64,000 nt of DNA from JAEUJM01 sp044221555 (GTDB lineage Bacteria; Actinomycetota; Acidimicrobiia; Acidimicrobiales; DATDAH01), in the NCBI GenBank assembly GCA_044221555.1, contig JBGAOY010000021.1, forward strand, positions 1 to 64,000. The letters run 5' to 3'. Of the stretch, positions 1 through 7,977 are shown piece after piece. Position numbers and translations under genes: made by a program. Every line of letters begins with the position of its first letter. Position 1 is the stretch's first letter. The notes under the pieces were generated by a model. That model saw only the letters and a program-made list of their open reading frames with translations. It was not told where the DNA came from and did not search any database.

Positions 1-102
1 ACGCCGGGGCGCCTGTCGTGCTGGGGGCTCGACAGCAACGGCCAGGTCGGCGACGGCGGCACCAACACCGACCAGCCGACGCCCGTCCCCGTCGCCGGCT
101 GA
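1..102 (+). CDS. RCC1-repeat protein, C-terminal end only
   Basis: This is the last 33 codons of a gene that enters from the left edge. The visible residues contain the RCC1 blade signature SCWGLDSNGQVGDG followed by a Thr/Pro-rich tail (QPTPVPVAG) and a TGA stop. In bacteria such repeats form secreted or surface seven-bladed propellers of mostly unknown ligand. The signature supports the family; the rest of the protein is not in the window, so signal peptide and length cannot be judged. Confidence 0.75.
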   Translation, partial: TPGRLSCWGLDSNGQVGDGGTNTDQPTPVPVAG

Positions 103-207
103 TCGCCTCTGCGGCGGCGTCGACTGCCGACGTTCATACGTTCCCTCACTGATTTCATTGAGCTGTCCCTCGACGGAACCAACCCGGTCGCGAGCAACCG
201 CGTGTCC

Positions 208-1128
208 CTACGAGACCGGACAGGCGTCGAGTGACTCGATCAACGCCGCCGGCGCCAGGTTGCGGGCCGTGACGTAGCCAAACTCGTCGCTTGCTGGATC
301 GCTTCGGCCAGTCGCCGACGCGGAGGCCCTGCCGTCAGCACCGATGGACCCCGGCACGAAGTGCCACGGCGTGCGCACCCAAGTGGTGTTGCCGTCGACG
401 TCCATGCCACCTTCGACGCGGCAGACGCCGTAGACCAGTTGACCCTGGGCTGCCAGCGCCTTGCGTGTGCACTGGGACTCGTCGAAGCAGTCCCGAACGT
501 AGACACCGATGTCCGTCCCGTTGACCTCGGTGTCGACGACCCTCAGCGCCACACAGGTTGTCTCCCCGCAGGCGACTCTGCTGTCCGAACTCGTCACTGC
601 CGAGGAGTTGTCATCGGTAGTCGCGTCGGTAGCGGTTGTGGAGCTCGTCGCTGCCGAATCGGTGTCCTTGTCCGAGTCGTCGTCTTGCCAGTGGGCATAG
701 AGGAACGCCGCAATCAGGCTGGCGACAACTCCAACAGCGAGGCCCTCGACAACCCTGCGCACCAGTTTTGAGTGACCGCCGGCGTTCTCATCGGCTCCTG
801 GCGGCCGCGTCGAAGTGCCGGAACCACCTTCGGCGACCTCCTGATTTTGCAGGACCATGATGCTGATCTGACCGGGTGCGGTCGATGCCTCGGGCTCCTC
901 GACGAGGCGAACGCCTCGACTGGTCAGCCGCTGGCGACGGCTCGCGGGCTCAACCTGCAGGAGTCCCTCCTGCTCGAGGAAGCCGACAGCGGCCGCCCCT
1001 TCTCCCGGTGTCAGACCGATCGCCCGGGCGGCTTCTCGAGCATCGACCGTGGTGTGCACGGAACCGTCAACCTGATTGTAGATCTCGATGAGCAATCGAG
1101 ATCGCTGGCCCGGCCGATCGCTCGCCAT
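208..1128 (-). CDS. Winged-helix, single-pass membrane protein with secreted cysteine-containing domain
   Basis: About 306 residues. The N-terminus (roughly residues 5-75) looks like a winged helix with alternating helices and a GLLQVEPASRRQRLTSRG wing. A low-complexity stretch follows, then one membrane helix near residue 130 (VVEGLAVGVVASLIAAFLYA), an acidic/Thr-rich linker and an outer domain with cysteines (ACGETTC, DCFDESQC). The second ATG is preferred because AGGAGG lies nine bases before it and only three before the first ATG. The topology is that of a one-component regulator with a DNA-binding-like domain inside and a sensor-like domain outside. I do not recognise a named family, and DNA binding is inferred from pattern only. 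Confidence 0.6.
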   Translation of the reverse strand: MASDRPGQRSRLLIEIYNQVDGSVHTTVDAREAARAIGLTPGEGAAAVGFLEQEGLLQVEPASRRQRLTSRGVRLVEEPEASTAPGQISIMVLQNQEVAEGGSGTSTRPPGADENAGGHSKLVRRVVEGLAVGVVASLIAAFLYAHWQDDDSDKDTDSAATSSTTATDATTDDNSSAVTSSDSRVACGETTCVALRVVDTEVNGTDIGVYVRDCFDESQCTRKALAAQGQLVYGVCRVEGGMDVDGNTTWVRTPWHFVPGSIGADGRASASATGRSDPASDEFGYVTARNLAPAALIESLDACPVS

Positions 1129-1439
1129 CAGCATCTACCTCCTGTCCCGATCATCGCGCCAGCCCGGCGTTGATGTGCCGGGTTTCGTGACAGTTCTGCG
1201 ACGCTCTCGGTTTGAATGCGCCATCGCCTGAGAATCCTGCTCTGATGGGTGACATGGCTACCATGAGTTGACGCACACAAGACAGCACTTGCCGAAGGGC
1301 GGGTGCAAGGCTCATGCCCCGAAATCCTGGTGGAGCCGTGGCGCCTCGACGCTCTGAAGCAGAGGGCGCCTGCTGTGCACGCGGCAGCAACCGGTTGAAC
1401 CACACTGACCGAACGCCGGCCAGTCCCTACGCCACCGTT
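1129..1439. other. Gap without a supported gene
   Basis: The short frames here on both strands overlap, lack a ribosome binding site and have no recognisable motif. The gap ends where similarity to an IS630-type transposase begins, so part of it may be decayed element DNA. Confidence 0.4.
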
Positions 1440-1652
1440 GAGATTGAACCCCATCCGTTCACGAGATGGCCGGGTCTCGTCGAACGCTGGTTCTCCGCGC
1501 TCACCACCAAGAAGCTGTAACGCTCCGCCCACCGCTCGGTCAAAGAGCTCGCAGCCGACATCAACGCGTGGGTCGCAACCTGGAACGACAACCCCAAGCC
1601 CTTCGTCTGGACCAAGACCGCAGACCAGATCCTCGACCGACTCGCCGGCTAG
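1440..1652 (+). pseudogene. IS630-family transposase remnant (C-terminus)
   Basis: The reading frame contains GLVERWFSALTTKKL, then an in-frame TAA at 1518-1520, and continues in the same frame as RSAHRSVKELAADINAW and WNDNPKPFVWTKTADQIL before a TAG. These are hallmark C-terminal segments of IS630-type DDE transposases, including the catalytic Glu in VERWF. Only about 70 codons survive, interrupted by a nonsense codon, so the element is dead. No terminal inverted repeats could be paired by eye. Confidence 0.8.
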
Positions 1653-1704
1653 TGCGCCGCGGTCACCGCCACCGAATGTGTCGACGGATCAGCCTGACAG
1701 GACA

Positions 1705-2586
1705 CTAGAAGTTGAAATCGACGCGCGGCCGCGCCGGTGCTCCGCGAATGTTGACGTATTTTGTTTGCTGTACCGAGCTACGTCCGCAATAGGAGTTCTT
1801 ACAGCTCACAACGATCCGATACCGCTGGTGACTCGATCCGCATTGTCCGCCAGCCATGTTCCTCACCAAATAGTAAGTGGCGTCCGGACTCGTGCTGATC
1901 GAACGCGGAGCCGACACCGCTAGGCCTTGGACTCCACAAGCACTTCCGCTATCTGTTGGCCAAGTGCGAATGTTGAGGTCTCCGGTCGGAATGGCTTGGC
2001 CTCGGTAGGTGATGAAGCCGTTGTAGTCGCCGGTATTGCCGCCATAGGTATATGAGGTTGGCAGCCTTAGTCCTATGTCATTCACTTGGTTAGGCGCAAT
2101 CGCCATTCCGTGGGCACTGGCCAGACCAAAGTGATCGCTATCTGTATTACCATTGGTATTCTTTGGATAAACTTCGATGAAGGCGCTTCGAACCCTCGTC
2201 GAAACGCACAAGGGCCCGGTGTCATTGCCTGAACCCCATGTTCTCTCGTAGCCAAGTGGCGCTCCGGGGGCGGGCAATGAAGGGTTGATACGGTCCGTAG
2301 CAGAGTAAGTGGACTGGGGTCGAATGGATCCGTCTACGTTTACCTTTTGCCCGTTGGCGTTTCTCAAGTCAACTCCAACCAGAGCATTCACAGACCAACG
2401 GTCGAATTGGCCGCCAAATGCTACGATGCTTCCCTGGATGGCGGTTGGTCGCGAGGATGGGCATCCGGCGATCGCGTCGGCAGGTGTCGTACCTGACGTC
2501 AGTGTGAACGCTAGGAGAGCCAGCCCCACACAGGACTTTAGAGACGCACCTTTCTTGGTTTTCTCATCGGCTCGCCCCGGACTCAT
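1705..2586 (-). CDS. Secreted protein of unknown function in a low-GC patch
   Basis: 293 residues. A Lys-rich N-terminus is followed by a hydrophobic core (CVGLALLAFTLTSGTTPADA), a convincing signal peptide with cleavage near residue 39. The mature part has no motif I recognise; it is rich in Gly, Ser, Thr and Asn, with six to eight Cys that may form disulphides (for example GQCGSSHQRYRIVVSCKNSYCG). Base composition is visibly less GC-rich than the neighbours and the gene lies between two decayed transposase fragments, which suggests horizontal acquisition. There is no operon partner. The frame is real on coding pattern and signal peptide; function is open. Confidence 0.65.
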   Translation of the reverse strand: MSPGRADEKTKKGASLKSCVGLALLAFTLTSGTTPADAIAGCPSSRPTAIQGSIVAFGGQFDRWSVNALVGVDLRNANGQKVNVDGSIRPQSTYSATDRINPSLPAPGAPLGYERTWGSGNDTGPLCVSTRVRSAFIEVYPKNTNGNTDSDHFGLASAHGMAIAPNQVNDIGLRLPTSYTYGGNTGDYNGFITYRGQAIPTGDLNIRTWPTDSGSACGVQGLAVSAPRSISTSPDATYYLVRNMAGGQCGSSHQRYRIVVSCKNSYCGRSSVQQTKYVNIRGAPARPRVDFNF

Positions 2587-2945
2587 CAGAGCATGACCTT
2601 ACTCACGACCCTACGGCTTGTCCACGCCTCATGCGCATCCACATGGCGAACCTTGCAAGCAAGTCCCAATCAGATCAGCAAGTCGTTGCGGAGACACGGG
2701 CCAACCTTGAGGCAACGACAGGTGGTGAACACGGAGTGGTTCAAGGATGTGAACATCAAAGCCAGCTCTCCGGCAAGACCGTGCTTCAGATGGCGAGTGA
2801 GTGCGGCGCTGACGACCCGAACAGAAAGCTCTACCAGCTGGCGGGCGACAAGCTGGCTAGCGGGTGGCTAGCGGCGTCAGCCACGGCGAGTGGTGGGCAG
2901 TAGAGGACTCTGGGATGCAGCGATGCACGAACCCCCACACCGGTT
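2587..2945. other. Gap without a supported gene
   Basis: Two overlapping forward frames of about 90 codons occur (around 2593-2871 and 2631-2903), but neither has a recognisable domain or a clear ribosome binding site. The base composition resembles the lower-GC patch to the left. I treat it as accessory or decayed DNA. Confidence 0.35.
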
Positions 2946-3466
2946 TCATCGGATCCCTTCGTTCTGCGCCGCAACCCCTACGGCGATTGGCTTCGGTCGT
3001 GCTCGTGCAGCGCGTGTCGGCGAGATCGTTGTGCGCCGGTTGGAGCGGATGTAGCGGACGACCTCGATGCGATCCATCGCCGGGAGTCGGGTTGGTGGCT
3101 GGTAGGCGGACGCCAGGGTGGCCGGTGGAGCCGGCCGTCCCAGATCTGGTTGGGGGTCACTCCACCGTGGGCGCTGTAGCGGTGGTGGGTGTTGTGGAAC
3201 TCGATGAACGCGGCGTTCTCGGCGCGGAGGTGCTCGATGCTCGAGAACACATCGGCGCGGAAGGGCGCGGAGGTGCTCGATGCTCGAGAACACCTCGGTG
3301 CGGAAGAACGACTTGTCCCACACGTCGTTGAAGTGCTCGACGATCCCGTTGCGCCACGGTTCGCGCAGCGGGATGAACCTGGGGGTGACCCCGAGATCGA
3401 GGCAGGTAGCGACGATCGGGCTGAAGTGCTGTCCTGGCGGCCCGCAGGTAGCTTCGCTAGGCTCGG
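2946..3466 (-). pseudogene. IS481/IS3-type transposase (integrase core) remnant
   Basis: Read right to left, the frame gives LGVTPRFIPLREPWRNG and IVEHFNDVWDKSFFRTEVFSS, containing the catalytic Glu of the DDE integrase core. It then shifts frame and continues as IEHLRAENAAFIEFHNTHHRYSA and GGVTPNQIWDGRLHRPP. A second shift restores the first frame at RLPAMDRIEVVRYIRSNRR. The first shift coincides with a 43-base tandem duplication at 3222-3307. The N-terminal half, with the first two Asp residues, is missing. It is a non-functional fragment of an rve-type transposase. Confidence 0.8.
3222..3307. repeat. 43-bp tandem duplication inside the transposase remnant
   Basis: Copy one is 3222-3264 and copy two 3265-3307; both begin GCGCGGAGGTGCTCGATGCT and differ at only a few positions near the end. 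Because 43 is not a multiple of three, the duplication itself breaks the transposase reading frame and duplicates the peptide SSIEHLRA in two frames. Confidence 0.85.
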
Positions 3467-3494
3467 GCGAAGGATGTAGCCACAGGAGCGGGCC

Positions 3495-6400
3495 ATGGGG
3501 CGGATGAGGCGACCGGCGGTTCTTCGCCAGGTGGGTGTGTTCGTGCTCGCCGCGCTCGCGGCCACGACGTGGGTGGTGGCGGCCCCGGCGGCGCCGGTCG
3601 CGGCGGACGAAGCGCCCCCCGTGTTCGACCTGAAGTGGGGCACCTTCGGCACGGGCGCCGGCCAGTTGCGGAACCCGACCGAGGTGGCGGTGGACAGCAG
3701 CGGCAACGTCTACGTCGCCGACTACAACAACGACCGGATCCAGAAGTTCAGCGCCACCGGCACCCTCCTCACCAGTTGGGGCACCCTCGGCAACAACCCC
3801 GGACAGTTCAATACCCCGGCGGCGGTGGCGGTGGACAGCAACGGCAACGTCTACGTCGCCGACGGCGGCAACAACCGGGTCCAGAAGTTCACCTCCACCG
3901 GCACCTTCGTCACACAATGGGGCACCTTCGGCACCGGCAACGGCCAGTTCAAGGCTCCGGGCGGGGTGGCGGTGGACAGCAGCGGCAACGTCTACGTCGC
4001 CGACGCCGTCAACCACCGCATCCAGAAGTTCACCTCCGCGGGCACCTTCGTCACGAAATGGGGCACCGAAGGCAGCGGCGACGGCCAGTTCGAGTTCCCG
4101 GCGGGGGTGGCGGTGGACAGCAGCGGCAACGTCTACGTCACCGACAATTGGAACGGGCGGGTCCAGAAGTTCACCTCCACCGGCACCTTCGTCACCCAAT
4201 GGGGCACCATCGGCACCGGCGACGGCGAGTTCCAGCTCCCGAGCGGGGTGGACGTGGACAGCAGCGGCAACGTCTACGTCGCCGACTACAGCAACCACCG
4301 GATCCAGAAGTTCACCTCCACCGGCACCTTCGTCACGAAATGGGGCACCGAAGGCGGCGGCGACGGCCAGTTCCGGTCCCCGCGCGGGGTGGAGGTGGAC
4401 AGCAGCGGCAACGTCTATGTCGCCGACGCCGAGAACCACCGCATCCAGAGGTTCCGGCCTGTTGACGCGGTGGATCCGACGGTCGATCTGCGCACCCCGG
4501 CCGCCGGTGAGGTGTTCGTGGTGGGCGCAGCTGCGACCGCGGACTTCTCGTGTGGCGACACGGGCGGGTCGGGGCTCGACACCTGCGTCGGGACCGTGGC
4601 CAACGGGGCGGCCATCGACACCTCCACTGTCGGCGAGCGCACGTTCACCGTGACCGCCACCGATCACGACGGCAACCAGACCGTCGTCACCCACACCTAC
4701 CGGGTCCAGCTGGTTGACCCCGTTCCGGGGCTGTCGGGCACGGTCACGTCCTCGGGTTCGGGTGCGCCGGTGGGGGGTGCGTGGGTCGCGGTGTTGCGCG
4801 CTTCGGATTTCTCGATCGAGGCGGGGGCGGTGGCTGATGGTTCGGGGAACTTCGCGGCTGCGCTTCCCCCGGGGTCGTACTACCTGTATGTGGTGGATCC
4901 GTCGGGGGCGCACACTGCGGGGTTCCATGGTGCGCCGGCCATGGTGACGGTGACGGCGACGGCGACGGCGCACGCGGATCCTCAGATGGTGTCGTTGCGT
5001 GGTGCGGTGGCGGGGACGGTGACCGAGGCGGGTTCGGGTGCGCCGATCGGGGGGGTGTGGGGTCTGGCGCTGTCGGGTGCGGTGGCGAACACGGGGGCGA
5101 CCGAGGTGGTGGTGACCGCGAACGCGTCGGGCCAGGTGACGTTGCCGGGGTTGCGTCCGGGGAACCATTTCGTGGGGTACGTCGACCCGACGGGGGCGCA
5201 CGCCACCCGCTTCTTCCCGAACTCACCGAACGTGCCCGACTCCACCTTCGTGGCGGTCACCGCCGGGGGCACGACGGCGGCGAACGTGTCGTTGCCGGCC
5301 CAGACCCCGGTGGGGACCGGGTCGACCATCTCGGGCACCGTGACCGAGCAGGGCACCGACACCCCGTTGGCGGGGGCGAGGGTGGTGGCGTTGCGGGCGT
5401 CGGACTACTCGATGGTGCGGGGGGCGGTCACCAACGCGTCGGGCCAGTACAGCCTGGACCTGGCCGCCGGGCCCTACAAGCTCGCGTTCTTGGACGGCGC
5501 CGGGTTGCACGCCATGGAGTGGTACGACAACCAGCCCTCCACCGGTCTGGGCTCGGCCGCCACGGTGACTGCGCCCGGCACCGCCGACGCGGCGCTCGAT
5601 GGCACCACCGGCACCCTCGCCGGGGTTGTCCTCAACGACCCCTCGGATGACCCCGCGGAGCGTCCGGTGGAGGGCGCCTGGGTGATCGCCATCGGTAGTG
5701 CGGGGATGGCCGGTGGGGCGGTCACCGCCCTCGATGGCTCGTACACGATCTCGAACCTGCTGCCGGGTACCTACCGGGCGACCATCGTGGACCCCAACGG
5801 GGGCCGCACCCAGGAGTACTACGACAACGCCGCCGATTACGCCGGGGCCACGCCGTTCAACGTGACCGCGGGCGCCACGGCATACGCCGGAGCGAGTCTG
5901 GTCATGCCACCGCTGGCCAACGACAACTTCGCGGACGCCGAGGACCTCACGGGGGCCACCGGCGGCGTGTCGGGCTCGACCGTGCGGGCGACCAAGGAGC
6001 CCGGGGAGCCGGACCACGCCTCGAACGCCGGGGGCGGGTCGATCTGGTACCGCTGGACCGCACCGGCGAACGGCCAGGCCCACTTCGCCACCTGCGGGAG
6101 CACCTTCGACACCCTGCTCGCGGCCTACACCGGCACCGAGGTCAACAACCTCGCCGTCGGCGGGCAGAACGACAACGACCTCTTCAACAGATGCGGCGAC
6201 AACTCCGCACAGAGCTGGACGAGTTTCCCCGCCACCGCGGGCGTCACCTACCACATCGCCGTCGACGGCCACGACAACGCCCGCGGCCACGTGATCCTGA
6301 GCTGGTCGCTCGAGCGGGCCCCCAACGACGATTTCGTCGACGCCCAGGTCCTCACCGGGGCCACCGGCACCGCGTCGGGCTCGACCAGGCTCGCGAGCAA

Positions 6401-6713
6401 AGAGCCCGGGGAGCCGTACCACGCCTTCAAATTCGGTGAGGCGTCGATCTGGTACCGGTGGACGGCACCGTCGAACGGCACCGTCACCTTCACCACCTGC
6501 GGGAGCACCTTCGACACCGTGCTCGCGGCCTACACCGGCCCAGCCGTGGACGACCTCACGTACGTCTCGTCCAACGACGACGGCACCTGCCCTGCACACA
6601 TCCAACAAAGCGTCATGCCCTTCACGGCCACCGCAGGCGTCACGTACCACATCGCCGTCGACAGCTACCGCGACGCCCGCGGCGACGTGACCCTGAACTG
6701 GTCCATGCCCTGA
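3495..6713 (+). CDS. Secreted NHL-repeat / carboxypeptidase-regulatory-like surface protein
   Basis: 1072 residues, ATG preceded by AGGAG. Residues 1-37 are a signal peptide. Residues about 45-325 hold six NHL repeats of exactly 47 residues with the core DSSGNVYVADxxNxRIQKF, which fold as a six-bladed propeller. A bacterial Ig/HYR-like domain follows (about 329-405, FSCGDTGGSGLDTC), then four carboxypeptidase-regulatory-like beta-sandwiches (about 410-800, recurring SGTVTxxGSGAPxxGAWV). The end has two copies of a domain of about 130 residues (NDNFxDAxxLTGATGxxSGST, then SIWYRWTAP and CGSTFDTxLAAYTG) resembling pre-peptidase C-terminal-type domains. No sorting signal is visible, so it is probably secreted. 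Ligand or enzymatic role is unknown. Confidence 0.9.
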   Translation: MGRMRRPAVLRQVGVFVLAALAATTWVVAAPAAPVAADEAPPVFDLKWGTFGTGAGQLRNPTEVAVDSSGNVYVADYNNDRIQKFSATGTLLTSWGTLGNNPGQFNTPAAVAVDSNGNVYVADGGNNRVQKFTSTGTFVTQWGTFGTGNGQFKAPGGVAVDSSGNVYVADAVNHRIQKFTSAGTFVTKWGTEGSGDGQFEFPAGVAVDSSGNVYVTDNWNGRVQKFTSTGTFVTQWGTIGTGDGEFQLPSGVDVDSSGNVYVADYSNHRIQKFTSTGTFVTKWGTEGGGDGQFRSPRGVEVDSSGNVYVADAENHRIQRFRPVDAVDPTVDLRTPAAGEVFVVGAAATADFSCGDTGGSGLDTCVGTVANGAAIDTSTVGERTFTVTATDHDGNQTVVTHTYRVQLVDPVPGLSGTVTSSGSGAPVGGAWVAVLRASDFSIEAGAVADGSGNFAAALPPGSYYLYVVDPSGAHTAGFHGAPAMVTVTATATAHADPQMVSLRGAVAGTVTEAGSGAPIGGVWGLALSGAVANTGATEVVVTANASGQVTLPGLRPGNHFVGYVDPTGAHATRFFPNSPNVPDSTFVAVTAGGTTAANVSLPAQTPVGTGSTISGTVTEQGTDTPLAGARVVALRASDYSMVRGAVTNASGQYSLDLAAGPYKLAFLDGAGLHAMEWYDNQPSTGLGSAATVTAPGTADAALDGTTGTLAGVVLNDPSDDPAERPVEGAWVIAIGSAGMAGGAVTALDGSYTISNLLPGTYRATIVDPNGGRTQEYYDNAADYAGATPFNVTAGATAYAGASLVMPPLANDNFADAEDLTGATGGVSGSTVRATKEPGEPDHASNAGGGSIWYRWTAPANGQAHFATCGSTFDTLLAAYTGTEVNNLAVGGQNDNDLFNRCGDNSAQSWTSFPATAGVTYHIAVDGHDNARGHVILSWSLERAPNDDFVDAQVLTGATGTASGSTRLASKEPGEPYHAFKFGEASIWYRWTAPSNGTVTFTTCGSTFDTVLAAYTGPAVDDLTYVSSNDDGTCPAHIQQSVMPFTATAGVTYHIAVDSYRDARGDVTLNWSMP

Positions 6714-6888
6714 CCAGGGGACGACCCGCCGACCGGGTGCGAGGCGGACCTGACCGCATCCCGCGACAAGCCCACCAGAGGCCGCCGACGTCAGATCCCA
6801 ACGGGTGCGCCGACGTCGGGAGCAACGGGCCGAACGTGTCGATCGTGGGCGCGTCGACCCGGTCCTCCCGATCCAGCGCCCGTCGCGG

Positions 6889-7200
6889 TCACTGGGCCCG
6901 AACCTCGAGGTGGACCGCGACGTCGTCCCCGTCCTCGATGCCCTCGCTCACCCTGACCTTCTTCTTGACCGGCAGGACGTACGACTCGTCGGCCCGCGAG
7001 GGGAACACCGACGTCGGCCAGGTCGACGTGCCGATCGTGACGTCCACCGGGACCGAGCCGAACCCCTTGGCCAGGCCCTGGTCGGCGAGGTCCCCGATCT
7101 CGTCGGCGACGTCGGGCGGCAGCGTGATGAAGTGCCAACCGCCCTCGCCGGCGTGCAGCCACAGCGGCGCCGTGAACGCGAAGCGGGCGGGCCCGCTCAC
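6889..7200 (-). CDS. DUF1905 domain protein
   Basis: 103 residues with a GTG start. The sequence matches the DUF1905 pattern from end to end: GGWHFITLPPDVADEIGDLA, then FGSVPVDVTIGTSTWPTSVF, then SYVLPVKKKVRVSEGIEDGD. The family is a small beta-barrel found alone or fused to YdeI-type domains; its biochemical role is not established. The gene stands alone, divergent from the captured oxidoreductase N-terminus and the UBP zinc-finger gene to the right. The length is that of a full stand-alone member. Confidence 0.88.
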   Translation of the reverse strand: MSGPARFAFTAPLWLHAGEGGWHFITLPPDVADEIGDLADQGLAKGFGSVPVDVTIGTSTWPTSVFPSRADESYVLPVKKKVRVSEGIEDGDDVAVHLEVRAQ

Positions 7201-7387
7201 GCGCCGAGCCTCTGGTCGGCGGTGTGCCCGCCCGACCCAGGGCAGAGCGCCACAGGGCGCTCCTCGGCCTCCCCTGTTGCGGCCACTGGCAGCGGCACCG
7301 GAGCGAGGAGCAGAACCACCGGGGTGAGCACGGGGTCAAGCTACGCGGTGGTGAGGGCAGCGGCGGTCCGGTGCACTCGTGGCCTCC

Positions 7388-7393
7388 TAGATT
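7388..7393 (+). promoter_or_regulatory. -10 box TAGATT, leaderless-type start
   Basis: TAGATT is followed by exactly six bases (GGGCGC) and then the ATG at 7400. This spacing places the transcription start at or next to the A of the ATG, the usual actinobacterial leaderless arrangement. There is no Shine-Dalgarno sequence. Confidence 0.5.
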
Positions 7394-7399
7394 GGGCGC

Positions 7400-7516
7400 A
7401 TGACGGACACGAGTGCACTCGGCGGCGCGGGCGTGTGGTCGCACGAGCTGCGCTACGGCGACCGGGCGGAGATCGCCGACCTGGCCGGGCCGACAGTGAC
7501 AGGGGGACACCGATGA
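7400..7516 (+). pseudogene. N-terminal fragment of an LLM-class F420-dependent oxidoreductase
   Basis: The 38-codon frame begins MTDTSALGGAGVWSHELRYG and continues DRAEIADLA, which resembles the first beta-strand and helix of TIGR03620-like F420-dependent oxidoreductases. After about residue 29 the similarity ends and the frame runs into GPTVTGGHR and a TGA that overlaps the ATG of the next gene (ATGA). It looks like a promoter plus the first codons of a lost gene. As transcribed it would be translated and coupled to the zinc-finger gene, so it may now act as an upstream leader ORF. Confidence 0.55.
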
Positions 7517-7803
7517 GCGAGTCGTGCACGCACCTGGAGGAGGCCACGGACGCCACGCCCGGCGGCGACGGCTGCGAGGAGTGCCTCCGGGCCGGCGGGC
7601 GCTGGGTCCACCTGCGCATGTGCATGGCCTGCGGTCACATCGGCTGCTGCGACAACTCGCCCGGACGCCACGCCACCGGCCACTTCCACCGCACCGCCCA
7701 CCCGCTCATCCAGTCGTTCGAGCCGGGCGAGGACTGGTGGTGGTGCTACGTCGACGAGGTGGCCATGGAGATCCCGGGGGCCCCGACGTACGCCCACCCC
7801 TGA
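7513..7803 (+). CDS. UBP-type zinc finger protein
   Basis: 96 residues. Zinc-ligand pattern of zf-UBP: CTHL near the start, CEEC, CMACGHIGCC, the conserved GRHATGHFHRTAHPL and a late WWWCYVDE. In eukaryotes this fold binds the free C-terminus of ubiquitin; bacterial stand-alone versions are common in Actinobacteria and their ligand is unknown. The start codon overlaps the stop of the preceding 38-codon frame by four bases, so translation is probably coupled to it. The family call is firm, the cellular role is not known. Confidence 0.88.
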   Translation: MSESCTHLEEATDATPGGDGCEECLRAGGRWVHLRMCMACGHIGCCDNSPGRHATGHFHRTAHPLIQSFEPGEDWWWCYVDEVAMEIPGAPTYAHP

Positions 7804-7977
7804 CGCCGGATCCCACGACACCGAATGCCCGACCGGCGGTCCGTGGGCGTCGCCCGATGATCGGGGACCGTCGGGCCCGTCATCACGAGGCCGCGGGCTT
7901 CAGTTGTAGAGTGCGACGGGCGTGACCGGCGCCACGAACGGCCCGGTGCGGCGCACTGTCTGGAGCGGGAGGACTCG

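Noticed and set aside
2631..2903. 90-codon forward frame in the accessory patch
   Set aside because: Protein-like in places but without start signal, family or stable composition; not enough to call a gene.
2946..5201. A 751-codon minus-strand frame
   Set aside because: Only its last part matches a transposase; the rest is antisense to the NHL-repeat gene and repetitive for that reason.
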